From Nitrospira sp. (GTDB lineage: Bacteria; Nitrospirota; Nitrospiria; Nitrospirales; Nitrospiraceae): a DNA stretch of 64,000 nucleotides. A program made the translations under genes and the position numbers. The stretch spans positions 1-64,000 of the forward strand of contig VOPT01000015.1 in NCBI GenBank assembly GCA_009594865.1, in the 5' to 3' direction. Position 1 is the stretch's first letter. Each line of letters starts with the position of its first letter. Shown one piece after another: positions 18,410-26,754 of this stretch. A model generated the notes under the pieces. That model was not told the origin of the DNA and ran no database searches. It worked only from the letters and a program-made list of their open reading frames with translations.

Positions 18410-19441
18410 CTAGAACGAATAGGTCAGGCCGACCGTCGGGCCATGGCGAAGCGTTTGGAACTGAGTCAACGGTGCGGACGCCGTAGATCCATCTGCCCCG
18501 TACAATTTCCACTGATCGCTGACGAGTACGCGATTCCACCACACGCGGTATCCTCCCGTGAGGTACAGCCGATCCCAGATTTTGACCCGTAGATTAAAAT
18601 CTGAGGTGGTGCCGATCCCGAGGCCGGTCATTCGGAAACTCGGATCTTGCGCAAGATCCGTCCGAAGGTGATGCACATCCTCATTATTCAAATAGGACAG
18701 TAGCAGCGCTACCCTCGCCTCAACGCTCACGCGCGGATCGAGCCTATATTCAAGCTCTCCACCGACCCGTCCAGAAAACCATGTCGTCGTATTCGTAATC
18801 ACGGACTGATTGCGAAACCCGACCGTGCCGGCAGGAGAGCACTTGAACGCTGGAGTCGGAGCCGAAGGCGTCGTGCATTCCGCCTGAGCAAGCCCCGTGG
18901 CTACATGCCGTTCACGCCAATATTGCAGCCCTGCAAAGACCCCCATGCTTCCTCGTTTTTCCTGGAAGGTATGCGCCGTCACGCCAAGATCACCGTTGAG
19001 ATACCAGAGATTGTCGCCGCCGATGTCGCTGTAGGTTCGCGAAAACCGGTGTTCGCCGCTCACGGTCGCCCCTTGTGATGCAGCGCCTTGCGCGCTTAAA
19101 AAATCGTCGTCCGTCAGACGTCCACCGCCGATGGCCCCGTAGCCGAAGGCGCCGCGGAAATAGATCTTGTTCTTCAACTGCACCCGCCCGGTGATCTCGG
19201 TCACGTTGGTGCCAGTATCTTTAAATTTCAATTTGGAACTGGGATTTCCCAGATTTGGATCAAGCCCGGAGGCATTATGGCTCCAAACCGTTTCCCCCTG
19301 ACTGAACCATTCGGAAATTTTGAGATCGACCTGCGTCACCGACGAGGACTGGGCCGGAGGAACCTGCGCCTCGGCCAAACCAGCGGGGTATGCCGTCATA
19401 CAGAGGCCTATCGCACAGAGCAGACATCGTAGCGGGATCAT
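18410..19441 (-). CDS. Outer-membrane beta-barrel protein
   Basis: A 343-residue protein with a signal peptide (MIPLRCLLCAIG… ending near GLAEA). A string of alternating amphipathic strands with aromatic belts follows, ending in a C-terminal Phe (VGLTYSF), the usual barrel-assembly signal. It probably forms an outer-membrane barrel; no transport substrate or enzyme motif is recognised. I chose the ATG at 19441 because GGGAG lies 10 bases upstream and the signal peptide then has normal length; an ATG 45 bases earlier is possible. It is divergent from the BACON-domain gene. Confidence 0.7.
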   Translation of the reverse strand: MIPLRCLLCAIGLCMTAYPAGLAEAQVPPAQSSSVTQVDLKISEWFSQGETVWSHNASGLDPNLGNPSSKLKFKDTGTNVTEITGRVQLKNKIYFRGAFGYGAIGGGRLTDDDFLSAQGAASQGATVSGEHRFSRTYSDIGGDNLWYLNGDLGVTAHTFQEKRGSMGVFAGLQYWRERHVATGLAQAECTTPSAPTPAFKCSPAGTVGFRNQSVITNTTTWFSGRVGGELEYRLDPRVSVEARVALLLSYLNNEDVHHLRTDLAQDPSFRMTGLGIGTTSDFNLRVKIWDRLYLTGGYRVWWNRVLVSDQWKLYGADGSTASAPLTQFQTLRHGPTVGLTYSF

Positions 19442-19955
19442 AGGTGAGGCACTCCCTAACCATCCGGGCCAAAGACTCGTTCGCATGACCGCGAGACTAC
19501 GTATCCCGGCCGGAACAGCGCGCCCACTGATACCCTACCTGTCGTGCATGGTCAACAACTTTCTCGGCCCTAGTGGGCTCTATATCCACCTTTCCCGATA
19601 CCTCCCTGTGCGGACGATTGAAAGGCATTCGTCATCGCAAGACCGACGTTCTGATTTTGTACGCCGAAGTGCCACGACCCTACAGGCGGAAAAAATTTCC
19701 TAGAGCATTTGTACGAGAGGGAGGTCCACGCAAAATACGTGAGACGAGTGAAATTTTTGCTTGCCTATTCGCGTTTGATCCGTTAGGGTCGGCTCTGCAA
19801 GATATCCTGACGGGATTCTCACCGAACTCCGCTGAGCGATTCCCGACAATCAACTAAGAAGAACGCCGAAGCGATTTGTTGTGGCACGCCTGTTGCTCAC
19901 CGACCAATTGTTTGCATTTTACATTTCAGGAAGATCACCTAAGGGAGTACTGATC
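19442..19955. other. 514-bp divergent intergenic region
   Basis: This non-coding stretch separates the minus-strand barrel gene from the plus-strand BACON gene. Short frames inside it show no recognisable protein. It contains the sigma-54 promoter match at 19882-19897 and the ribosome-binding site of the downstream gene. Nothing else is recognised. Confidence 0.5.
19882..19897 (+). promoter_or_regulatory. Sigma-54 (RpoN) promoter, -24/-12
   Basis: The sequence TGGCACG-CCTG-TTGC-T matches the sigma-54 consensus TGGCACG-N4-TTGC with correct spacing. Transcription would begin around 19907-19910, leaving a leader of about 45-50 bases before the ATG at 19956. Such promoters need an NtrC-family activator; one with a GAFTGA loop is encoded at 26755-28164. 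Confidence 0.7.
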
Positions 19956-21638
19956 ATGACGGCACAGCATTTCACACCGAGTCAGCATCCACCACGCATT
20001 ATGAGGCGACATGCGGCTGGACATCTTGTGGGCTTGATGCTGATGTTGTGGCTATGCGACGTCGTTGCGGGAGGAAGCAGTGCTCTGGCGCAAAATATCG
20101 TCAGCACACCCAGCGCCCTGTCGCTAACCGTCGCGCAGGGAGGTACGGCCACCGGAACGCTTAGCCTAAGCAAATCGGACACCGCACAACATACCTACTT
20201 CATCAGCGCCAATCAGTCCTGGATTTGGTTGAATCCGCCGTACGGCAGCACACAGACCATTTCGACAGAAACAGACCTGCTCACCGTCACGGTGAATACC
20301 TCTGCAATGGGACTCTCAGTGGGCACCTATTCGGGCGTAATCTATATCGGGCAATCCGGGCCTGGCGTGTCGACCACGTGGCGCATCCCTGTCACAACCA
20401 CCGTGACCGCCGCCGGCACCACTCCACCGCCGCCACCGCCGTCGACGACACCACCTCCACCCTCAATCACGCCGCCGCCGCCGGCAACAACTCCACCGCC
20501 CCCCCCGCCCGCGACGACACCGCCCCCCCCGCCGCCGACCGGGTCATTGACACCCTTGCTCCAAGCGTTCCCGTCTGCGCTCTCGCTCACCGCCGCGAAG
20601 GGGAATACGGCCACCGGCGTGTTCAACCTGCAGAAGTCCAGCACGCAACAGAGCACCTATAGCATCAGTGCGAATCAGGGATGGCTCTGGATGAACCCGC
20701 CCTATGGCAGCACCCAGACCATCACCACAGAAATCGATCCCCTTACAGTGACGGTCAATACCTCTACCATGAACGTTGGCAGCTATACGGGTGTCGTCTA
20801 TATCCTGGAAAGCGGGCCCAACGGGTCGCAGACATTGCGAATCCCCGTGTCCCTCACCGTCCTCGCCAGCGGCAGTGCCACTCCCCCGCCACCGCCGTCG
20901 ACGACACCACCACCACCCTCAACCACGCCGCCCCCGCCGGCAACAACTCCACCGCCCCCCCCGCCCGCGACGACACCGCCCCCGCCGCCGCCGACCGGGT
21001 CATTGACACCCTTGCTCCAAGCGTTCCCATCCGCGCTCTCGCTCACCGCCGCGAAGGGGAATACGGCCACCGGCGTATTTAATCTGCAAAAGTCCAGCAC
21101 GCAACAGAGCAGCTATAGCATCAGCGCGAATCAGGGATGGCTCTTGATGACCCCCCCCTATGGCAGCACGCAGTCAATCACGACAGAGGTTGATCCCATC
21201 ACGGTTTCGGTGAACACAGCAACCATGAACGTCGGCAACTATACGGGTGTCGTCTATATCCTGGAAAGCGGCCCCAACGGATCACAAACCTTGCGCATCC
21301 CCGTCTCGCTTTCCGTCCTGGCCAGTGGCAGCACGACGCCCCCGCCGCCGCCATCGCCGACGGGAAGTGCTACTTCGCCCCCGCCTCCTCCTTCAGGGAC
21401 GGCAACCGGGACGGTCACGGTGATATGGAATGCCAACACGGAAGCGGACCTGCAAGGCTATCGGGTCTATGTCGGTACCAGTTCCGGTGCCCGCACGCAG
21501 GCGTTCGACGTGGGAAATGTCACTTCCACGAGGCTGACCCTGCCCTTAGGCTCCACCTATTTCTTTGTGGTGACGGCCTACGACAAGAGCGGCAATGAAA
21601 GTTCTCCATCGGGAGAGTTGAGCCGGAGCCTGTTCTAG
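19956..21638 (+). CDS. Secreted BACON-repeat protein with polyproline linkers and fibronectin III domain
   Basis: A 560-residue exported protein. A signal peptide (hydrophobic core LVGLMLMLWLCDVVAGG, cleavage near SALAQ) leads into three BACON-like beta-sandwich domains of about 100 residues, each with a W-L/M-x-PPYGSTQ motif and ending in IPV. Two polyproline/threonine linkers separate them, and a C-terminal fibronectin type III domain follows (IWNANTEADLQGYRVYVG). Linker plus domain is duplicated with a 456-bp period. The start was set by AAGGGAG 8 bases before the ATG. BACON domains usually mediate carbohydrate or protein contact, so a matrix or surface role is likely. A sigma-54 promoter lies upstream. 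Several eight-C runs in the linkers may be slippage-prone. Confidence 0.85.
   Translation: MTAQHFTPSQHPPRIMRRHAAGHLVGLMLMLWLCDVVAGGSSALAQNIVSTPSALSLTVAQGGTATGTLSLSKSDTAQHTYFISANQSWIWLNPPYGSTQTISTETDLLTVTVNTSAMGLSVGTYSGVIYIGQSGPGVSTTWRIPVTTTVTAAGTTPPPPPPSTTPPPPSITPPPPATTPPPPPPATTPPPPPPTGSLTPLLQAFPSALSLTAAKGNTATGVFNLQKSSTQQSTYSISANQGWLWMNPPYGSTQTITTEIDPLTVTVNTSTMNVGSYTGVVYILESGPNGSQTLRIPVSLTVLASGSATPPPPPSTTPPPPSTTPPPPATTPPPPPPATTPPPPPPTGSLTPLLQAFPSALSLTAAKGNTATGVFNLQKSSTQQSSYSISANQGWLLMTPPYGSTQSITTEVDPITVSVNTATMNVGNYTGVVYILESGPNGSQTLRIPVSLSVLASGSTTPPPPPSPTGSATSPPPPPSGTATGTVTVIWNANTEADLQGYRVYVGTSSGARTQAFDVGNVTSTRLTLPLGSTYFFVVTAYDKSGNESSPSGELSRSLF
20425..21336 (+). repeat. Two 456-bp direct repeats inside the BACON gene
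   Basis: The segment from about 20425 to 20880 is repeated almost exactly at about 20881-21336. Anchor sequences such as gtcgacgaca (20441 and 20897) and gggtcattga (20541 and 20997) both show an offset of 456 bases, or 152 codons. Each unit encodes one polyproline linker plus one BACON domain. Confidence 0.85.
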
Positions 21639-21655
21639 AAAATATGTCTGCTCGA

Positions 21656-21684
21656 CAGGCTTGACCGCTCTTCCCTCAAGCCTG
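21656..21684 (+). terminator. Possible terminator hairpin after the BACON gene
   Basis: A 9-bp perfect inverted repeat, caggcttga and tcaagcctg, with an 11-base loop starts 18 bases after the stop codon. No T-run follows, so intrinsic termination is unproven. Confidence 0.35.
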
Positions 21685-21702
21685 TATAACGGGCGCTGTA
21701 CC

Positions 21703-21745
21703 TTTGAGCCCGCTCCGAAGGAACATCTCTTCGAGCGGGCTCAAA
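21703..21745. repeat. 13-bp perfect inverted repeat just before tRNA-Arg
   Basis: The arms tttgagcccgctc and gagcgggctcaaa are perfectly complementary, separated by 17 bases, and end 10 bases before the tRNA. It could be a second terminator protecting the tRNA from upstream transcription, or a recombination site. No T-run follows the arm on the plus strand. Confidence 0.5.
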
Positions 21746-21755
21746 AGTGTATAAA

Positions 21756-21831
21756 GCGCCCGTAGCTCAATGGATAGAGCATCTGACTACGGATCAGAAG
21801 GTTACAGGTTCAAGTCCTGTCGGGCGCACCA
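21756..21831 (+). tRNA. tRNA-Arg (anticodon ACG)
   Basis: A 73-base cloverleaf plus encoded CCA (21829-21831). The acceptor stem GCGCCCG pairs fully with CGGGCGC. The D-arm region TAGCTCAATGGATAGAGC and the T-loop GGTTCAAGTCC are canonical. The anticodon loop CTACGGA gives ACG at 21789-21791, normally modified to ICG, reading CGU/CGC/CGA arginine codons. Confidence 0.95.
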
Positions 21832-22590
21832 CTTTTCCAATACCGACTATCTTCTCTCACCTAGCGGCAAACATGTATGTAGCCCACGGTGGACCCACGC
21901 CAGGCTCAGAAGTTTCCGGTTTCCCTGCCCATCACTCACGTTGTTCACAATATGGTTTCGAGGCGTTTCATCCCCTCTCTCGCGCTGCGTCCTGATGCAA
22001 GAGTGGAATTCCTGAGATAGAAACATTTTCTCCTGCGACGCCTCATCTTCCACACCCTCGATCCCCCGCACGATCGATTGGGGACTGGAATTATTGACTC
22101 AGAGCCAACCCATTTCCACAAACAACTGGAACCATAACGCTGACATCATACTTTCCGCTCATACCCTACGCTCCTGACCACTTGCGCCCCGCACCCCTTT
22201 GCGCGCGGCGCTTCTGCGTTTTCGAGGAGACACCGATTCCGAAGAGTCAGACACTTCAGACCTCGCCGAGCAGCCGAACGGCAGCATTGCATCAACCAAG
22301 AATTCTCGCCTTCAGCCCCGTACCGGGAACGTGAACTCGGAATCGTCACAGGGAACCTCGATCGCGAGGTCAATGAAGACGTCCATTGGCTTTCAGCCGC
22401 CTCTCGCACCCGTCGTGCATGACAATCGTTCCCGGCAGAGAACCCCTCCTGCTGCTTCTGCTCGACTGGCTCACTCTTGAAATTGCAGGACTACCGAGAC
22501 ACATACGTATTATCACCACTTCTCCACCGTAGCTCGATCGAGGGCCCTCGCCCGTTCCATTCTGAACTAGGGCCATGCCTAGTTTGAGGA
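21832..22590. other. Gene-poor stretch downstream of tRNA-Arg
   Basis: About 760 bases without a convincing gene. Short frames on both strands show no recognisable protein. A short perfect inverted repeat (aactagg and cctagtt) lies at 22565-22584, just before the glucokinase remnant. I see no integrase gene and no repeat of the tRNA 3' end. The stretch may hold decayed sequence. Confidence 0.4.
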
Positions 22591-23064
22591 TCGTCACATC
22601 CTGTTGATGCCGATGGGCAAGGATATGGCGCGATCTCCGGCAAAGGCGTGGAACTGGTTGTAACCTTGGCGACAGGCGTCGGCTCTTCCCTATTCGTCGA
22701 TGGTCGCCTTGTTCCGAATGTAGAGGTCGGCAAGAATCGGCTGCGTGGCTCTGAGCTCGAACGCATCGGAAACAAATTGTGGAACAATCGTCTCCTCAAA
22801 GTGATCGCCAAACTCGAACACATGTTTCACTACGACCACCTTTACATCAGCGGCGGCAATGCGGCGCAAGTGGATATCGGGCGGGTACCAGGAAATGTGA
22901 CCGTCGTGTCCAGCCTGAATGGGCTACTTGGTGGGATCGCCTTATGGCCAGAAGCCGGTCATTTCGCTGCGAACAGGCAGGAGCTCGCCCATCGCAAGTC
23001 GAAACACCCTGCCCTGCAACAACCGACTGATGAGCGCCGTCGCCCTCGGCCGTATGAGCGATGA
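22591..23064 (+). pseudogene. Polyphosphate glucokinase (ROK family) C-terminal remnant
   Basis: The frame starting near 22591 reads VDADGQGYGAISGKGVELV, then a TLATGVGSSLFVDGRLVPN phosphate-binding region, FHYDHLYISGGNA and SLNGLLGGIALW. These match the C-terminal half of ROK-type polyphosphate/ATP glucokinases. The N-terminal half, including the first phosphate loop and the catalytic Asp, is absent: an in-frame TGA lies at 22585-22587. The expected HHPF-containing zinc-site segment after LVPN also appears deleted. The remaining frame (possible GTG at 22648) is unlikely to give an active kinase. Confidence 0.65.
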
Positions 23065-23321
23065 AAACATGACTGACGACGCTCGGCCGAACAGAGACAA
23101 ATTGTCCCGGCGCAGACAACCGGTCCGCGACTGGTATCACCATGCACGGTGCACCACACGCGAAGCTCTGTCAAACGCCGCCGCCAGAACGCACGGACCG
23201 AGCGATCAATCAACGCATCACTCGATCCCAACATGGTCCCGCATTTGCACCGCTGTCTCGCTGAAAATGACACCGGCATCCTGTTCGCCAAAGTCTTAAC
23301 AGAATGATCTGGGGAGGTCAC

Positions 23322-24131
23322 ATGGCACACATGCGCGGGGGAATCAGAACAACGCCACCGGAGCGTCGGCAGAGATCAGCACAGCAGACGAGCAACGGAG
23401 ACTCGATGGGACAATGGCCGCATTCGGAACTGGAAGGGACCTCCCGGAACGTGGGCGAGAAGGAGCGTCTTGTCTCGGGCCTCATCGGCGGCGGCTTGCT
23501 CCTCCATAGCCTGAAGGGTCCCTTCTCCGGCCTGAGCGCCATCAAAGCCCTCTTGGGCCTGGCATTTGTGCAGCGTGCTTTCACGGGCCACTGTGCCGCG
23601 TATGAGATGCTCGGGATGAACACCCACGACCAGGCGGATACGTCTGCGATAGGACGACCCAAAATACATAGCGCTCGGGCGATCAAGATCGAGCGCTCCA
23701 TTACGATTCAACGTTCTGCCAAGGATCTCTATGCCTTCTGGAGGCAACTCGACAACCTTCCCACCATCATGAGTCAGGTCCGCAGTGTCGAACCCCGTGA
23801 GGGTCGGAGATCCCATTGGGTCATCAACACCCTTCCCGGGGCGCCGACCGTGGAATGGAATGCGGAAATTATCAATGAGGTCGAAAACGAACGAATCGGC
23901 TGGACAACCGTCGATGGCGCGACGGTCGAACATGCCGGATCCGTGCGGTTCACGCCGCTCAACGATAACCGCCAGACCCGGGTGACGGTCACGCTGCACT
24001 ATGATCCACCGGCCGGCGCCATCGGCGCGGCCATCGCGGATCTGTTCGGGCAGGAACCGGGGCAGAAAATCGCCCACGATCTCGAGCGCTTCAAAGAAGC
24101 GATGGAATCGCGCACCGCCGTCTCTCAATGA
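23322..24131 (+). CDS. SRPBCC-family (cyclase/dehydrase-like) protein with N-terminal membrane segment
   Basis: A 269-residue protein. Residues about 40-95 contain hydrophobic stretches (LVSGLIGGGLLLHSL, LSAIKALLGLAFVQRAF) resembling the DUF2892 inner-membrane pair. The C-terminal 150 residues form an SRPBCC/polyketide-cyclase-like fold (RSITIQRSAKDLYAFWRQLDNLP, then WNAEIINEVENERIGW and AGSVRFTPL). This two-part arrangement is common in stress- or membrane-associated proteins of unknown ligand. The ATG at 23322 follows GGGGAGG by 4 bases; ATGs at 23304 and 23331 are alternatives. It opens a run of small exported proteins. Confidence 0.75.
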   Translation: MAHMRGGIRTTPPERRQRSAQQTSNGDSMGQWPHSELEGTSRNVGEKERLVSGLIGGGLLLHSLKGPFSGLSAIKALLGLAFVQRAFTGHCAAYEMLGMNTHDQADTSAIGRPKIHSARAIKIERSITIQRSAKDLYAFWRQLDNLPTIMSQVRSVEPREGRRSHWVINTLPGAPTVEWNAEIINEVENERIGWTTVDGATVEHAGSVRFTPLNDNRQTRVTVTLHYDPPAGAIGAAIADLFGQEPGQKIAHDLERFKEAMESRTAVSQ

Positions 24132-24199
24132 GACGCCATGCGCGCAGTCCAATAGTCTGAGCTCTCCGCTTCCAGTCTGCCGGAGTGAAAGGGGGACAC

Positions 24200-24523
24200 A
24201 TGCACAGATGGCAAGGCGTCACAATCGCGATGATGCTGATGGGATCCACCTTGCTTTCAGGAATCCCCACTGAAGCCGCCCAAGAGACCACCACGGAGAC
24301 AACTCCCAAGGTGGGAGCGGAGGCAGCGGGCAAGTCTACGGGACAGGCATCCAAAGAAGGCCGAGCCACAAAAAAACGACGGTCATCGGCCAAGGGCCAT
24401 GTCGAAGACTCGACCGCCCGCAAGTCTCAACCAAAGGCGCAGGACTCACGAGAGGGCACTCCCGGCACGACGTTAATGTTCAGGTCTGACGGAAAAGGGA
24501 ATTCCGGCGAGACAGGGAAATAG
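24200..24523 (+). CDS. Small secreted basic protein
   Basis: A 107-residue protein with a signal peptide (VTIAMMLMGSTLLSGIPTEA) and a low-complexity mature part rich in Lys, Arg, Thr, Ser and Gly. The ATG at 24200 follows AAAGGGGG by 4 bases. No domain is recognised. It lies between the SRPBCC gene and the frameshifted secreted protein gene, all on the plus strand, so the three may be one transcription unit. Confidence 0.55.
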   Translation: MHRWQGVTIAMMLMGSTLLSGIPTEAAQETTTETTPKVGAEAAGKSTGQASKEGRATKKRRSSAKGHVEDSTARKSQPKAQDSREGTPGTTLMFRSDGKGNSGETGK

Positions 24524-24571
24524 ACCGGGATCAGCGCTGGGCACCGCTTCCATTTTTTGAAGGAGCACACC

Positions 24572-25697
24572 ATGCCGAAACGAAAGAGGCACATTCAACT
24601 GTTCGTCGCACTGCTGGGAGTAGGAATCATAAGTGCGACAGGGGCCTATGCAGACCAACCAGGTGGGCAACGAGCTGGGGAATTACAGGCGCAACACGAT
24701 AGTCGTATCCACAATACAGACATCACCGGCGGCTTCTATGATGACCACTCAAATCCCGACGACTGGTACTATGATTTTTATGACAGCCAGGATATACCCG
24801 GGCTGATTCCAATTCCATCGCCCAGATGCCCAACGACAGCACGGTGAGCCTGACGGATGCCGCACACCCATCCGTCCGGCATCCTCGATCCCACCGGACC
24901 GACCAGAATGTCGCTGCCACACCCTATGCCGTCGATCCCTGGTTTTATGCACAGAGAGACCCGCTGTCTGGCATCCCGGAAACCGGCTCCCATCCCCACG
25001 GCAAGGACGTCGTCAAAGAGACGATCACGGCGACCAAGCAGATCCGCAACCGTACAACCGGCGACCACAATACCGTGGTCTTAGTCACTACCCCCGACCG
25101 CGGGCAAGTCACGACGGACCTTGGTTCTTCACGACGCACCCTGGATTTGGCGCTCACGAAAGGCGATCCCGTTGTCATAGCCGGCTCATGGGAGAATGTG
25201 GGCCCTTACTCTGTCCTTATGGCGAAACAGATCAGGACCGAAGCCAAACGGGTCACGCTGAACCGTCCCGTCGGAACCACGGCTGGGGACAGGATCGTTG
25301 AAGGTCGCATCCAACAATTTCGCGACATGCGCATGAATCACAGCGGCGAACTCCATCGTGCGGCCGCCGTGCAAACCCCGGACGGCGGAATGGCGCTAGT
25401 GGATCTGGGGCCCGACAATCAGGATCGGACACCGCTGCGAGCGGCCGCCGGCGATCGAATGGTGGCTCAGGGACCGGTGGTTCAAGTGGGCAACTATCCT
25501 GTGCTCTGGGCCAACCGTTGGCGATCAATGACGGCCTGCCGGTTGACGTGACGCGTACGACAGGCCCGACCGACTTCGTCCCGACAACCGGAACCAGAAC
25601 GGAAAACTGTCTTGGCGCGGGCTGCGACAACCAGCCTCCAAACCAAGGGCAGCCAGGTCACGGGAATAGCAACGCCATGGACGGCACTACACATTGA
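24572..25697 (+). pseudogene. Secreted duplicated-domain protein, broken by two frameshifts
   Basis: Three reading frames join into one plausible exported protein. The first, from ATG 24572 (GAAGGAG 6 bases upstream), gives a signal peptide and an Asp/Tyr-rich segment ending DDWYYDFYDSQ. Near 24785-24795 the sense passes to another frame (PGYTRADSNSIAQMPNDSTVS), which runs to a stop at 25551. Just before that stop the sense passes to a third frame (INDGLPVDVTRTTGPTDFVP onward) ending at TGA 25697. The middle part has two similar domains of about 80 residues, each with a TPD-G-x2-x-D-L/LG core and a GDxVV/MV-x-G stretch. Sequencing error is an alternative to true decay. Function unknown. Confidence 0.6.
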
Positions 25698-25813
25698 TCC
25701 CGCCGGTACCTCATGCGCGAGGAAGGAGGATCGAAGGATCCTCCTTCCCCGGCATGGTGTTGTAGGACAGATGTCTCTGGGGTCTCGACGGCAGGGCCTA
25801 TCGATGGAGTGGA

Positions 25814-26161
25814 CTACAATCGAATCGTGATGCTGCTTCGTCCGGAGACCGGGTCCAGGCTGGTGACCATCGTTCGGACACGCCGCTCGACCACGCGTTC
25901 AATCCGCTCCATGAGCACATCCTGGCACGAAGTAAACATCGCCTCGTGCACCTGCTTCAGCAAGGCACGTCCCTCCTCCGATTGAGCCAACCGTGCCTCG
26001 GCGGGGACGGCGCCGTTTCGCGTGATCGTCGCATTGATTACGTCGTCGGACAATTGGACTTGAACGTGCGAATAGTTGGACTTCATGAATTCCGTATGGA
26101 AATTCAGAATCGCCAACATGACGGCGTATTCGAGATCGGCGCTACTCCTGGCCTGTCCCAT
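25814..26161 (-). CDS. MpsC-family (DUF2294) protein
   Basis: A 115-residue protein resembling the DUF2294/MpsC family: an N-terminal helix (AVMLAILNFHTEFMKSNYSHVQVQL), DDVINATITR, a variable charged segment with EEGRALLKQVHEAMF, and a C-terminal RVVERRVRTMVTSLDP stretch. MpsC is named from a sodium-dependent membrane-potential system in staphylococci, where it acts with MpsA and MpsB, but most family members are uncharacterised. MpsAB is related to DabAB, which lies about 8 kb away here. No ribosome site is obvious. It faces the broken secreted gene. Confidence 0.6.
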   Translation of the reverse strand: MGQARSSADLEYAVMLAILNFHTEFMKSNYSHVQVQLSDDVINATITRNGAVPAEARLAQSEEGRALLKQVHEAMFTSCQDVLMERIERVVERRVRTMVTSLDPVSGRSSITIRL

Positions 26162-26286
26162 ACGCTATCCCCTTCCCCTCTGCCCAGGGGCTGAACCGGC
26201 TGTCCGTGACACAACCTTCTGTTCCCGTTGGTCGCGGTCGCGCATCGTCCCGGCTTGGTCCGTCGATCGAAGCGTGAACAATGCCC

Positions 26287-26487
26287 TCATGAGAGCGAGG
26301 TCACGACTGCAAGCCTGGCCCGATCTCCGCGGGGCTCCGCTCGTTCGCGCCGGTTTTTCAGAATGACGGGATCGACAATGTCGCCGCACATCATGCAGTG
26401 CAGCGCCTGGAATCCCTGGCCCTGGGTCTCCAACACATGATCATAGACTTCCCGATACATGGGACTATTGCATCGCAGGCAATTCAT
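26287..26487 (-). CDS. Small zinc-ribbon protein
   Basis: A 66-residue protein with two Cys knuckles, MNCLRCNSP near the N-terminus and HCMMCGDIVDP about 30 residues later, spaced as in a rubredoxin-like zinc ribbon. The C-terminal tail is Arg-rich. I chose the ATG at 26487 because GGAGG lies 4 bases upstream; a longer in-frame reading is not conserved-looking. It follows the sigma-54 regulator gene on the same strand after about 270 bp. A role in transcription or metal handling is possible but unsupported. Confidence 0.65.
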   Translation of the reverse strand: MNCLRCNSPMYREVYDHVLETQGQGFQALHCMMCGDIVDPVILKNRRERAEPRGDRARLAVVTSLS

Positions 26488-26754
26488 CACGCCTCCGTTG
26501 TGACGTTCTGGTGGTGCAGGAATGCACGGATTCGGTTGCTGCATGGGAGGTGTGCAAAGCCTGGTCCAGGCCTCGTCAGTAAAGGATCGTGCCGCGCTCT
26601 GCGGCGGATCCATATGAAAACCGGCTGTTACCGAGAATGGGGCTGGTTCGTTCGCAGGTTCAGTGCCGGATCATGTGGCACATGCGGTGAAAAAACGTGT
26701 ACGCGTGCACCAACGCGGCAGGGATTGTGCGCCGGCACTCGGCAAGGTTATGGG

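Noticed and set aside
23065..23321. A possible gene between the glucokinase remnant and the SRPBCC gene
   Set aside because: Frames on both strands give Arg/Cys-rich products with no recognisable motif or ribosome site.
21756..26500. Genomic island inserted at tRNA-Arg
   Set aside because: The region is gene-poor and has remnants, but I found no integrase and no direct repeat of the tRNA 3' end downstream.
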